64,000 nucleotides of DNA from Megalonaias nervosa (GCA_016617855.1 JAECUM010001166.1:62001-126000), one strand, 5' to 3'; shown: positions 11,617 to 21,159, counted from the stretch's first letter. Numbers and translations: made by a program. The notes: generated from the sequence alone by a model not told the origin.

Positions 11617-12735
11617 ATGAAGAATATTGGAGAACCACATTCAGCTAGATTAGCTCGAGAGCGACTTCAAGCAATTAGAAAATATTTACCCGTCCGTGAT
11701 TTAGTCAAGCAACAACTACAATCACGTCAGGAATCTCCGGTTGAATTTGAAGAGGATACAAAACAGTTATTTAAACCTATTACTGAGACCACTAAAGGTC
11801 TTCTTCCTGCGCTAGAAAAAACCGCTGAAGCAACTGGAAAAATAGCAGAGCGAACAAAGAAAACAAAAAGGATTTTACGTGGACTTCCAGCCGAAGTAGC
11901 TGTTGCTCAACCGATGCGAGAAATACTTGAAGGTATTGAACAAGTTCGTGGTGAAATAGGTGATATAAAAGATCGTACACAAGAACCAGAAAAACTAGAA
12001 GAAGAACAAATAAGAGAGAAAACTGATATAAATAACAAATTTACCGAAGATGCTATTGCTGATATTACAGGGGCTAAAGATGTAGTAATATTAGCTGAGA
12101 TTACTGTGAAAAACTATAATGATCGAGGACGGTTTTTAAAATCTGAATATGCTGATAAACCTGTAAGTCGTGATACCTGGTACAAATGGATATTTCGTAT
12201 ATATTATAAAACTGATCAGGCCAGAAATGATGATCCGAGATATATTGAATATATTCGTGTAATAAATAGTTATCTTTCGTATATACAATTATCACCAGAA
12301 CAACAACAACAATTAATGCAACAAAGACGAGAAAAACAACAACAAAAACAACAACAACAAAAAAAAACAACAACAAAAACCAGAAAAAAAATTAAAATCA
12401 TTTGACCAATCACTCCGTGATTATCCAGTATCACCGAAACCAAAAACATCACCGAAACCAAAAGAAGAAACTGAGGAAGAAGAAGAATTTTATGATACTC
12501 CTGGCGCAACTGGAAGTGGTTTAGGAAGTGGCCTTATTACTTGCCCCAATAACGTCCTTGCTGATGTTGATCGACTAGAAATCCTCATTGGAGGAAAACG
12601 AGCTGGTAATAATTCTACAGAGATAATTAATGAAGCAGCTGATATTTGTAAGCGATTATTTACAGGTGGAATTATGGATATTAATGTATATCGATCCCTC
12701 ATTAATGAAATTGCCGATGACTACCATAGTGACTG
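11617..12735 (+). pseudogene. Coiled-coil virion-cluster protein, frameshifted near a poly-Gln run
   Basis: The first gene of the virion block opens at ATG 11617 and runs to a stop at 12405 (262 aa). It is charged and helical, with likely coiled coil around residues 45-135, a Trp/Tyr-rich segment around residues 188-223 and a Gln run near the end. After 12405 a second frame continues without stops to TGA at about 12733-12735. That part has Lys-Pro repeats, an acidic Glu run and a compact C-terminal segment. The switch lies in the CAA/A-rich tract at about 12320-12400, so one indel has probably split a protein of about 370 aa. I do not recognise the family. Its place before the capsid genes suggests a virion or assembly role (inference). 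Confidence 0.6.
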
Positions 12736-12768
12736 AGTATGTAATTAAATAACAGCTACTATAATAAA

Positions 12769-13242
12769 ATGATCGTATATAGTAATCAACGTGGACCAAC
12801 CATGGTCAGGGCAATAAATTCTCGATTGCCAGTATACAAAACAACCTACGGAGATGGACTAGGCGATATTGTTCAGGGTCTGTTTAGAAGGATAGCCCCA
12901 AATGCAATACCGATTGCAAAGCAACTGGGGATGAAAGCTATTGATGTTGTTCGTGAAAAAGGTATTGGTGCTGTTGGTAATCTCGCTAGTAAAGCGTTTT
13001 CAGCGATCAAGGATAGACTAACACGATTAATACGCAGACCTGCGGTCCGACCTCAACCTGTAAAATTACCTAGCACTGAAGTAATGCCTGCAAATATTAG
13101 TAAAATAATAAATCAAGCTGCGAATCAAAAACTAGCAGAGTTGGCTGATGACCATTATCAGAAAAAGAAAAAAAATATAACCGCTAGTCTGATAGCAGGA
13201 AGTGGTCTTACTTCTCGAAGTGGTCTTCGTTTTAGACGATAA
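12769..13242 (+). CDS. Basic minor virion protein, family not recognised
   Basis: This is an intact 157-aa ORF between the coiled-coil gene and the capsid gene, ending 14 bases before the capsid ATG. It has an N-terminal region ending in a Gly-rich turn (YGDGLGDI), a helical amphipathic stretch (residues 35-90), a Pro/Arg-rich linker and a strongly basic C-terminus with GSGLTSRSGLRFRR. Small basic proteins with amphipathic helices beside the capsid gene resemble adenovirus-type core or pVI-like proteins, but I cannot assign homology. A second ATG at residue 12 (MVRAIN) could be the true start. Confidence 0.6.
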   Translation: MIVYSNQRGPTMVRAINSRLPVYKTTYGDGLGDIVQGLFRRIAPNAIPIAKQLGMKAIDVVREKGIGAVGNLASKAFSAIKDRLTRLIRRPAVRPQPVKLPSTEVMPANISKIINQAANQKLAELADDHYQKKKKNITASLIAGSGLTSRSGLRFRR

Positions 13243-13256
13243 TAATTATAATAAAG

Positions 13257-14645
13257 ATGTTCAAACGTATATCTGATCCAGCGTTTGACATGGATGCACC
13301 AGTACTCAAGGATGAGTCTGTGCGTGATTATCAATATTATTCTTATGATGCACGAATTCCAGATCAGCGTGGACGAATTGAACTACAAGTTCAGGATACA
13401 AGTAGGTATTTCTTACCCGCTGAAGCATTTATTGAAGAAGAAGGTGAAATTTTAAATATCGCTAATCCTGCAGTACCAGTAGCATATGGAGACGATGTTA
13501 GTATCGGTTTTGTTAATAACGGTATTATGGCGTTATTTGATAGCGCTACCTATATGATTGACGGAAAAAATATTGAATCAATTCAGAAAGACGTTGATGT
13601 AGCTACAACAATACTTGGTCTTGCAAGATACAGCGATGATTATTCAAGATCAACTGGTCCATCAATGATGTTTGTAAAAGATATTTCTAATTCTCCAGAG
13701 TATCAACAATATGAAATAGGACAACCAAGAAATTTTGCCAGAAACGCCAACGCTGATGTACAAAGTATGATTATTAATGTAGATCCAGATTTTAACTTAG
13801 GATTTAGATCACGTCGAGCAATGTTACGAGGTAATAGAAGAGCGTTTTCATGTGCGATTCCACTATCACATATCTTTGGATTCTGTAGAAATGTCAGAAA
13901 AGTCATTTTCGGAGCTAAGCACACAGTTGTACTTGTACGAAAAGCAACCGACAATGATGCAATATGGCGACCCGCTGGTGATGCTGGTAAAGCAATTCTT
14001 ACAAAACTTTCATTATGGATGCCAGTAATGACTCCATCAATATCTGAAGAAGATCGGTTACTTGCTTTCATGGGCAGCGGTGGTAAATCGATGTTATCAT
14101 GGTTAACAATGACCACAGATTCTATCCAAAGTAACATTAATGGTTTATTTACATGGCAGATAGCTTCCCAGCAGGGAATAGCCGCACCATGACATATATT
14201 TATTGCATTTCAAGATGCTGCACGGATAAATGATCAAACACGTAGTATTATGATATTTGATAATCTTGGTGTTTCTGAGGTTCCGTTAAGGATAAATGGA
14301 CATCAAGAACCATCCGAGGATATATTACTGAATTTCGATCAAAATCATGTAGCACGTGCATATCATCGTCTTATGTCGTTTATGGGGCGTGATTAGAATG
14401 TTGATACTGGTTTACAAATATCACAATTAGATTTTACAACCTTATATCCAATTTATTACTTTTCACTCGAACACTTAGATTTGTTTAGACAATCTGTTCT
14501 AGATATACATTTTCGAGCTCGTGTGACAATAGTGGTTATTGCTGATTATAGAGCAATAGCCGTTATACTCAGCGATAAATCAATGTTACTTGAAGGTGTT
14601 GGTGGTCGCATGAGAGTCGTTGATGCTCCAGTAGAAAACATGTAA
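13257..14645 (+). pseudogene. Major capsid protein (double jelly-roll), two in-frame stops
   Basis: The frame from ATG 13257 to TAA 14643-14645 spans 463 codons, the right order of size for a Polinton-type capsid protein. It is beta-rich with few long helices. It is interrupted only by TGA at 14190-14192 and TAG at 14394-14396, with no frameshift, so the two nonsense changes look like late damage. The first open part is 311 aa. Central residues 86-165 (SIGFVNNGIMAL onward) have a clear, more decayed homologue at 29725-29970. The gene order capsid, pVI-like, protease is typical of adenovirus-related elements. The identification rests on context, size and gene order; a structure prediction would settle it. 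Confidence 0.78.
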
Positions 14646-14667
14646 TTAAATTGCTCATAATACTATA

Positions 14668-15207
14668 ATGTCATATCATCACGCTAGTGTTACCCTGACT
14701 CCTGGTCAGATTAAAAGGCTACAATCAGCATCAAAAAATAACTGTGGAATAAAAATATCGCTAAAGCGAGAACAGATGAGCGGTTCAAATAAATTATCGT
14801 TGACCGAGTGTCAATTCAGAAACTTCAATGAAGCTAAAAAATCAAATAAAGGTATAAAACTTAATCTTTCTGCTGGTGCCATCAAAGATGCTGTTAAGAC
14901 AGGTGGTATATTTCCACTTCTCGCAGCTGTACCAGCATTAATAGCCGCTGCAGCCCCAGCTGTTGCAAAAGCAGCTGCATTAGGTGCTGTTGGAACCGCT
15001 GCTGGAATGGCATTAAAGAAAGCAACCGGACAGGGAATTTAAAAAAAAGGAAGAGGTCTATGATTGCCAGGGACCCCATATTCTTACGGAAAGGGTCTAA
15101 GATTACCAGGGACCCCATATTCATGGTACGGAAAGGGCCTAAGATTACCAGGTACCCCATATTCATGGTACGGAAAGGGTCTAAGACTTCCCGGGACAGT
15201 TTACTGA
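14668..15207 (+). pseudogene. pVI-like minor capsid protein with C-terminal peptide repeats, two in-frame stops
   Basis: ATG 14668 opens a frame whose first stop is TAA 15040-15042 (124 aa). The same frame continues past a second stop, TGA 15061-15063, to TGA 15205-15207. The N-terminal part has a TLTPGQIKRLQSA helix and a basic linker. Residues 73-118 form a long Ala-rich hydrophobic segment that could insert in membranes. Beyond the first stop the DNA is a tandem repeat of 39-42 bp units, each reading as a GLRLPGTPYS-type peptide. The open repeats suggest they belonged to the protein before the stops arose. Related proteins link capsid and membrane disruption in adenoviruses (family knowledge); the assignment here is inferred from position and composition. 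Confidence 0.6.
15049..15200 (+). repeat. 42-bp tandem repeat in the pVI-like gene
   Basis: Three full units and one partial unit share ggtctaagattaccaggga and ccccatattcatggtacgga, with the first unit 3 bp shorter. The unit length is a multiple of three, so the repeat preserves the reading frame. Confidence 0.9.
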
Positions 15208-15215
15208 TATCGCCT

Positions 15216-15629
15216 ATGTCCAATTTTGATTTACTTGATGCTGCTAAAAAACTAAAAATAAAAAACTTCAGAGGTGTTTTTATGCGCGATCAATTACCAA
15301 AACAACCGAATAATATTGAAACTGGTATTATTAATCTCGACAAAAACTCTGGACCTGGCACGCATTGGGTTGGATATGCAATTGATCCACGTGGAATTAT
15401 TTATTTCGATTCATATGGATTAGTGCCACCTAAGGAATTTCTTCATTATGACAGCAATAATATTGCTCCAATTTGGTATTCAACGTTACCAACACAAACA
15501 CTAGCTGATCCACCAATATGTGGTCGTGAAGTACTTAATGTACTTGATGCTATATCAAAATCAACAAAACCACCTCATAAAGTCGTGCATGAATATACCA
15601 CATTATCACATTTAAACGGATACTTATAA
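15216..15629 (+). CDS. Adenain-type cysteine protease (virion maturation protease)
   Basis: ATG 15216 is preferred over the upstream in-frame ATG at 15060, because the earlier part is only the 42-bp repeat read in a different frame. The product is 137 aa, somewhat short for the family. Visible catalytic features are His50 in GTHW, Asp65 in YFDSYG and Cys102 in PPICGRE, with Gln94 a possible oxyanion residue. This His-Asp-Cys order is that of adenovirus protease and Ulp1-type enzymes, which cleave capsid precursors in the particle. It lies just after the pVI-like gene and 5 bases before the fibre gene. A decayed homologue is at about 29985-30190. Confidence 0.88.
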   Translation: MSNFDLLDAAKKLKIKNFRGVFMRDQLPKQPNNIETGIINLDKNSGPGTHWVGYAIDPRGIIYFDSYGLVPPKEFLHYDSNNIAPIWYSTLPTQTLADPPICGREVLNVLDAISKSTKPPHKVVHEYTTLSHLNGYL

Positions 15630-15634
15630 ATATA

Positions 15635-16735
15635 ATGGTAGATATTTACGGAAGATTTCGCAATGCTCAGAAGCAAGCTGATTTATCTAAATACGCAACT
15701 CTTGATCAACTCAGAAATGAGATTGACGATTTATTAAATATTACAAGTGTGGATCAAAATGAAGTCGTTGTTTTTCAGGATAAACAAGGACGATTAAAAA
15801 CGAGTAACATACAACTGACAGATGTAATCGTACGAATTCCTACCGCAGTTGTTGATAATATCGTTATTTTCTCCGATCAGGGTAAAATACAAGATTCTGG
15901 TAAGTCAGTTAACGATTTTATCAAGCGAGCTGGTGATTCATTCACGGGTCACATTATTATGAATCGAAATAAAATTATAGACCTTGGAAATCCAACCGTA
16001 GATACAGACGCCGCAACAAAAAAATATGTCGATGATCAAGAATCTAAGTACGTGTTAGTCAACGGTGGTATAATGCGTGCATTTCTCAACATGAATAATA
16101 ATGGTATTAATAATCTTAGAACACCAGAATCTGATTTTGACGCTGCAACGAAGAAATATGTAGACGATAGCAACATTCCTACGACAACTTCGCTAAAAAC
16201 AATCAATGACGAAATGACCACACTCAATGGCACTTTTACTAATCACGTACAAACTTTTTTAAATTTTCGTAGAAAGATAAACAAACCCATTAAAGATTTT
16301 TTTGGTGAGCCACCAACCGTTGACATAAAACTAGCCGACGTTAACATGAAACTCAATGATATTGTTAGTGGAATACCTAATATTGTTCAAAAAACTAATC
16401 TGATTAAAATCCTTCACAATCAGATCGTCAATGTCGTGTACACAGTAGCATCAGGATTAACAACAAGGTCACAGCAAAATAACACTATTAGATATACCGT
16501 GAATGTTACTGGTGTGTATAGACTGTCTATCTTTAGCTCTGCAAAGTTTAAAATTTATACTACAACATTTCCATGGCGTCATTCAGCCGATGCTTTCTCT
16601 GGAGTTGTATCTATAGTGTTAAATAAAGATGCTGAAGAAATATTTTTACTGGAAGCAGATGATCGAACAATAACCGCAACGTCTTACTGGTGGTGTTTGG
16701 AATTTGTAGCTGGAACACCACAATTAGTCACTTAA
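15635..16735 (+). CDS. Fibre-like virion protein with phage-tail-type shaft repeats
   Basis: An intact 366-aa ORF. Residues 1-60 form an N-terminal region conserved in a decayed copy at 30217-30540. Two shaft-like repeats (about 100-134 and 144-178) share the pattern G..M...L.MN.N.I..L..P..D.DAATKKYVDD, which is typical of trimeric tail-fibre shafts of bacteriophages. Residues 180-260 are helical. The C-terminal 100 residues are beta-rich with aromatic residues and may form a globular receptor-binding head. The gene sits right after the protease and before a membrane protein. The role as a fibre is inferred from the repeat pattern and layout; the receptor is unknown. Confidence 0.72.
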   Translation: MVDIYGRFRNAQKQADLSKYATLDQLRNEIDDLLNITSVDQNEVVVFQDKQGRLKTSNIQLTDVIVRIPTAVVDNIVIFSDQGKIQDSGKSVNDFIKRAGDSFTGHIIMNRNKIIDLGNPTVDTDAATKKYVDDQESKYVLVNGGIMRAFLNMNNNGINNLRTPESDFDAATKKYVDDSNIPTTTSLKTINDEMTTLNGTFTNHVQTFLNFRRKINKPIKDFFGEPPTVDIKLADVNMKLNDIVSGIPNIVQKTNLIKILHNQIVNVVYTVASGLTTRSQQNNTIRYTVNVTGVYRLSIFSSAKFKIYTTTFPWRHSADAFSGVVSIVLNKDAEEIFLLEADDRTITATSYWWCLEFVAGTPQLVT

Positions 16736-16745
16736 TATAACAATA

Positions 16746-17282
16746 ATGGATCAACCTCAGTCTCGCATCGACGTTCAACGTTACAGATACAATCAAGTAT
16801 ATGAACGTCTGTCTAAACTAAAGGATTTTATTAATTATTATAACATAAAAATAAAAAAATACAAAAGGCGTATAGTTGTCATCGATGTAGTTGTTTACTC
16901 AGTTTCTGCTGTTATTGCTGGAACAAGATTATTATTATCAACATTGACGATGACAGCACCTGTTCTTATAACCATCATTGTTTCAGCATCAACGACTATT
17001 GCTGGTGTTCTCGGTATTATAGCTAAAAAGATAGATACCTGTACAAATGTTAAATTGCACGATTATATGATTAAATTACATACAGTAACAGAGGCATGTT
17101 CTAAACTATCTTTGTATATTTCTTCATGCGTTAATGATGGTGAAATATCCGATACTGAATTTGCAATGATGATGAAAACCTATGATGATGCGCTTAAGGT
17201 GATCGCTAATGATCTTGACGAATTAAATAATAACGATAATAATAATGACAGACAGGGAATTACTTCAGCAGATCGTCACTAA
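16746..17282 (+). CDS. Two-helix membrane protein of unknown role
   Basis: This 178-aa ORF follows the fibre gene by 10 bases and overlaps the start of the next gene by 38 bases. A basic N-terminal helix (residues 1-42) is followed by two adjacent hydrophobic segments (about 43-66 and 70-93), then a soluble helical part containing DGEISDTEF, then an Asn/Asp-rich tail. The helical-hairpin layout suggests an envelope, internal-membrane or host-membrane protein. I do not recognise a named family. A degraded relative with a similar hydrophobic hairpin can be read at about 32228-32440. Confidence 0.6.
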   Translation: MDQPQSRIDVQRYRYNQVYERLSKLKDFINYYNIKIKKYKRRIVVIDVVVYSVSAVIAGTRLLLSTLTMTAPVLITIIVSASTTIAGVLGIIAKKIDTCTNVKLHDYMIKLHTVTEACSKLSLYISSCVNDGEISDTEFAMMMKTYDDALKVIANDLDELNNNDNNNDRQGITSADRH

Positions 17283-18720
17283 TACGACTCCGTCAAAAAC
17301 TACAATGGTTTCATTAAGTTCTACTAATCCTGAATTTAGCATTAACTTTCCAACCGCAATTCCTGCAAAAGAAATAGCATTAGCACAGTTACGGGTTTAT
17401 CATAGCTGGCCTAATATTAGATCAAAACCATTTGGTGGACTACAGCCAGATAATTCATTAGTATTCGCAAATAAGAATAAACCTGATGGAACTCCTGATT
17501 GGCAAGTAGTTAGTATTCCAACTGGCAGTTATCAGATAGATCAGATCAACGATGAATTGCAACGCAGAATTAAATCCATTACAGAAAAAGAATCCAAAAT
17601 AGCGATTACTGCTTACGAACCAACATTATCAGTGGCTATTGAAATAAATTCCCCTGATTATCTCGTAGACATCTATCAAAGTTCGATTAAATCAGTGTTA
17701 GGATGGCCTGATATTCCCCCTATTTATAATGGAATTTCAGAACCAACTAAAAATGAATTTCTCAAAACGGAAAAAAAATTCATTAAAGATCCAGAATATC
17801 GAAATAAAAATCCATGGTCTTATATAACATTTGAATTTGATCCAAGCGACGATAGATATTACTTCACTGATTTCGACGGTCGAAGGACCCCTAAGATAAT
17901 TAGATCAGCATTTGATTTCGTCATAGAAGCCAGGGGGCGGAATCGACAGATTGTTGATGAAAGATTTTTTAAAAGATTTTTAGATCCTCTTAGGCCTGAA
18001 TACGATAAAACACTTAATGATTTAAGAAGTTTATTTATTTCATTATCTCAACATTATAGCAATGATTTAAAAAATCAGATAATCGAGTCAATAAAACATT
18101 TAAATAGGATCCTATTTGATTTATACATCGCCAATCGAAGTATTATAAACGTTGCAACTGATCTCAGTAACGATGATCACACTAATCGAGAACGTAAGCA
18201 ATTATTTCTTGATCATTACAAAATAACAGAAAAAGATTTACAAACATTTATAATACCAGATTTAAATAACGCTGTAATGAAGAAAACACTCAACGATGTC
18301 ATTGATGAATATTTCCCTAAAATACATGCAGCGTGGAGAAAAATAGCCCCACCACCGGTTATTCTTAAACATAACAACGATCCATACGGTGGAGGTCGTC
18401 ATATATCGCCAGGCGTTGTTAATATAACATCAACGATCGCAGTCAATCTAGTATGTGATGTAATTGATGGCAGTTATCAAGTAGACCTTGAGAAATCTAA
18501 CCACCACAGTGCCACTGCGGAGCAAGGTTATGTGTTATATGTATTTAGTCCTCAAGCTCCGCCTGGGTGGTTAATTGTATCTGAACCAATTAACCCCGTT
18601 TATCTACGTGTACATAATCCGTTATTGTCGAGAATAAATTTCAAACTTACTGACCAGTCTGGACACATTTTGGATCTACGAGGAGAGAATCTTAATATTA
18701 ATCTGTATATACACTCGTAG
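17245..18720 (+). CDS. Penton-like minor capsid protein
   Basis: An intact 491-aa ORF overlapping the upstream gene by 38 bases, the last gene of the virion block. The N-terminal 170 residues are beta-rich, with SFINF-like strands and the segment SYQIDQINDELQRRI, of a type often seen in Polinton penton proteins. A long helical, charged insertion occupies about 215-370. The C-terminal 110 residues are again beta-rich and end with LTDQSGHILDLRGENLNIN. This fits a jelly-roll vertex protein split by a helical domain. The assignment is inferred from size, gene order and strand pattern. The unusually long insertion is worth modelling. Confidence 0.6.
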   Translation: MTDRELLQQIVTNTTPSKTTMVSLSSTNPEFSINFPTAIPAKEIALAQLRVYHSWPNIRSKPFGGLQPDNSLVFANKNKPDGTPDWQVVSIPTGSYQIDQINDELQRRIKSITEKESKIAITAYEPTLSVAIEINSPDYLVDIYQSSIKSVLGWPDIPPIYNGISEPTKNEFLKTEKKFIKDPEYRNKNPWSYITFEFDPSDDRYYFTDFDGRRTPKIIRSAFDFVIEARGRNRQIVDERFFKRFLDPLRPEYDKTLNDLRSLFISLSQHYSNDLKNQIIESIKHLNRILFDLYIANRSIINVATDLSNDDHTNRERKQLFLDHYKITEKDLQTFIIPDLNNAVMKKTLNDVIDEYFPKIHAAWRKIAPPPVILKHNNDPYGGGRHISPGVVNITSTIAVNLVCDVIDGSYQVDLEKSNHHSATAEQGYVLYVFSPQAPPGWLIVSEPINPVYLRVHNPLLSRINFKLTDQSGHILDLRGENLNINLYIHS

Positions 18721-19420
18721 AGTTGTCGTATTTACGCACCAACACTGTTTGTTTAGCGAATAAATTCTTTTACAATTCAGAAAATATTATAGATCTGAGA
18801 AAATTTGCTTGTTTATGTTACTTTTGCTTGTTTTATGTTATTTTTGCTTGTTTTTTAGTCAGATTTCTTGCTCCGTGAGGGTCTAAATCATCACAACATT
18901 TGTAACACCTGGCAGGTCTCTATATACATTTTTCTCAAAACGCAGATAAAAATTATTTTTTTTCACTGTAATTGATTATATAATGAAGCGCGATAACTCT
19001 GCTGTCTCTCTCTGTAGAGTAAATTAAACGATTATCTCCCTTGTAATACAAGTTATCTGTAATCGAGGTATTTCAGTCCCCGTACGGACACGATATATAT
19101 ATCGTTTTTCGTTAATTATTTAGTGATCTATCTTCTCTTTGTAAGCATCGCTGTTAGTGAAGCAGCAATTTGTAACAGAGAGGGATATTAATGCATCTTT
19201 TGACTCTAATAACCTTAAATTCACGTCAGTTTTATATACCAAGTAACGTAGAGTTATTTTAGCTCTAACGTACTTTGACCTTAACGAACGATAATTCATA
19301 CGTGCGATTATTGTATTAATTTTGAAAAACTGAAGTAAATTCACGTTACATTAGTAATACAAATCCTGTGAGATAGCGCAAATATTTTATATACTTAAAT
19401 TTAACTGTGTTATTGATAAG
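18721..19420. other. Non-coding spacer after the virion block
   Basis: Three copies of a short ttgcttgttt(t)atgtta unit lie at about 18807-18855. A perfect palindrome, cgatatatatatcg, lies at about 19090. No ORF of coding quality is present; the 74-aa minus frame at 19120-19344 has no motif. The stretch separates the plus-strand virion block from the replication block and could carry termination or promoter signals. Confidence 0.4.
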
Positions 19421-20015
19421 AGAGCGATGGCCGAAGTGGTAAGACGGTTGGACGTAGATCGAAGCTCTACATGTTCGAGTCTCAAAAAATGCCAAAGATA
19501 TATTATCTTGCATTTGGCGACTGATGCTATTTAAGTGGGGGGGGGGCGCAAGCAGCCCTTAAGATTTCATGTATCCCTCACCATGTTGAACAACGTGGTG
19601 AGTGCAGTTTTGCATTTACCCGGGGTTTGAATTGGGGGGGGGGTTACATGAAATCGTAATGTCTATGCGCTTGCGCCTCTCAAAATAAACAGTAGGGTGA
19701 TGTGAACTCGTGACCTTGTGACCTGAAGGGTACCCACATAGGGGCATTCAGAAAGAATGTCCGCTGGACCAAAAAGTCTCAATAAGATGCCTGTGGACCA
19801 TAAGACAGGTCTTAACCATGAAGAGTGCCCATACAAAAAAAAAAATCAAAACAAAATCAGGCAATAGATGCCATATAAAAAAGGGACTCTTAGGATCTTA
19901 TTGGTAAAGGCTTTACCAGCAGAAGGGACCCCAGTGGAATGGTAGACCGAATGTCATCGCTGCTGTTTATTTTTGATAAAATAAAGACCAAAGTTAATTT
20001 TTTTTTATTTTAAAG

Positions 20016-20017
<2 letters not shown>
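19421..20017 (+). repeat. SINE-like or foldback insertion with tRNA-like head and hairpins
   Basis: It begins with gatggccgaagtggtaagac (box A-like) and later tgttcgagtctc (box B-like), a pairing typical of tRNA-derived retroposons. It does not fold as a full tRNA. A small hairpin follows (gccaaagata...tatcttgcatttggc). A larger inverted repeat spans 19546-19678, with arms gcgcaagc and gatttcatgta. Two G runs lie at 19537-19546 and 19634-19643, and an inner caccatgttg/caacgtggtg stem sits near 19580. It lies inside the virus-like element, so it probably arrived after integration. Confidence 0.45.

Positions 20018-20098
<81 letters not shown>
20018..20098. repeat. (TA)n microsatellite
   Basis: About 40 TA dinucleotides directly abutting the ATG of the next ORF. 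It may have replaced the original upstream sequence or the 5' part of that gene. Confidence 0.95.
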
Positions 20099-20100
<2 letters not shown>

Positions 20101-20536
20101 GAACCATGAAAACATCAATGATATTATCTGTGCTATTAAAAAACTAAAACATAACGGAATAAAAATATCTGATAATCTCGACCCTCAGAAAATTATGTGC
20201 GATTTTGAATCACTGCAACAGAGAAAATTTGAAAATAAATATACACTACCTTCAAACTACAGATTTATAAAATTAATCTATCAATCTATGCTTGAATCAC
20301 TAGCTATGGTAAACGATGATCAGGTAAAGCTATTTGCACCTCTTGCACAGTCAATCGAAAAGGTTAAATCCGAACTATCTCACGAGTACGAAAGAAAAAA
20401 GATCGTGGATAATCGTATAATGCAATTAAGAAAGATTATGCTATCTGATTCTGTCAAAAGTGACGCTGAGAGCAGCGACGGTGAAGGTGGACCCTTGACT
20501 GTAATTATGGCTAAACAAAAACCCTGGCAAAACTGA
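20099..20536 (+). CDS. Small helical protein of the replication block, unknown family
   Basis: A 145-aa ORF whose ATG touches the (TA)n run, so the true start may be lost. It is charged and mostly helical, with likely coiled coil at about 85-120 and an acidic DAESSDGEGG stretch before the C-terminus. No motif is recognised. Its place between the virion block and the polymerase suggests an early or replication-linked role, but nothing in the sequence proves that. Confidence 0.45.
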
Positions 20537-20568
20537 CAGTCGAACTATCTGTTTTTGTTAAGAAATAG

Positions 20569-21069
20569 TTATTTGACGTATTCAAATATTACCCGCTGAT
20601 TATATTTTTTCGAAATTGCAGATTTGTAGGTTTTATCAGCTACATGTTGTACTGATTGTGGATGTATATCAAAATATCTACCTGGTGCGTTTATTGATGG
20701 GAAGGTCATTTCTTGGTCTGTTTCGGTATTTATAGATATAACAGACCTCGGGATCTTGGGATATTTACCAGTATTTCCACATGCAGTATTCTCTCTCTGT
20801 GTAATAGCCTGCAGGTTAGATAACCGATTATTCTTGGGATTTCCATCAATGTGATCAACTACATATCCATCTTTAATCAATCCAAAAAAACACTCGAACA
20901 CAAATGTATGTGATAGGTATTGTTTATCTACACTGGTATTGAATTTAAAATAACCAACATTATTAACACTACCGACTGGTTTTTTTAATCGACAGTTCCT
21001 GATCACGCCATCACGAGACGCCTCATAATTTTTGATGATCGGATGCGCTACAAATTCGTTTTGCTCCAT
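20569..21069 (-). CDS. HNH homing endonuclease with NUMOD-like DNA-binding parts
   Basis: A 166-aa intact ORF on the minus strand. The N-terminus (HPIIKNYEASRDGVIRN) resembles a NUMOD4 module. The HNH core is at about residues 73-110, with VVDHIDGNPKNNRLSNL; His, Asn and Asn-Leu fit the metal and catalytic positions. The C-terminal 55 residues resemble a NUMOD1-type helix-turn-helix. Such enzymes cut DNA at specific sites and spread by homing. It is free-standing between plus-strand genes, a sign of late acquisition. It could act on the element itself or on related elements. Confidence 0.82.
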   Translation of the reverse strand: MEQNEFVAHPIIKNYEASRDGVIRNCRLKKPVGSVNNVGYFKFNTSVDKQYLSHTFVFECFFGLIKDGYVVDHIDGNPKNNRLSNLQAITQRENTACGNTGKYPKIPRSVISINTETDQEMTFPSINAPGRYFDIHPQSVQHVADKTYKSAISKKYNQRVIFEYVK

Positions 21070-21159
21070 TTATATACTAATACTATTTGTCTAAATTATT
21101 ATTCTGAAATCTGGCCAGATAATCCTCTACGGTTTTTATAGGGGATTTACCTGACATTA

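Noticed and set aside
13703..14137. 144-aa minus-strand ORF opposite the capsid gene
   Set aside because: It is antisense to a strongly supported capsid frame and has no motif of its own.
15060..15215. Upstream start for the protease at ATG 15060
   Set aside because: This 52-codon extension is the 42-bp repeat read out of frame with the pVI-like gene. The ATG at 15216 gives a normal protease N-terminus.
19421..19490. Possible tRNA gene (box A and box B words)
   Set aside because: The acceptor arms do not pair and no anticodon arm of normal length can be drawn. It fits a tRNA-derived repeat head better.
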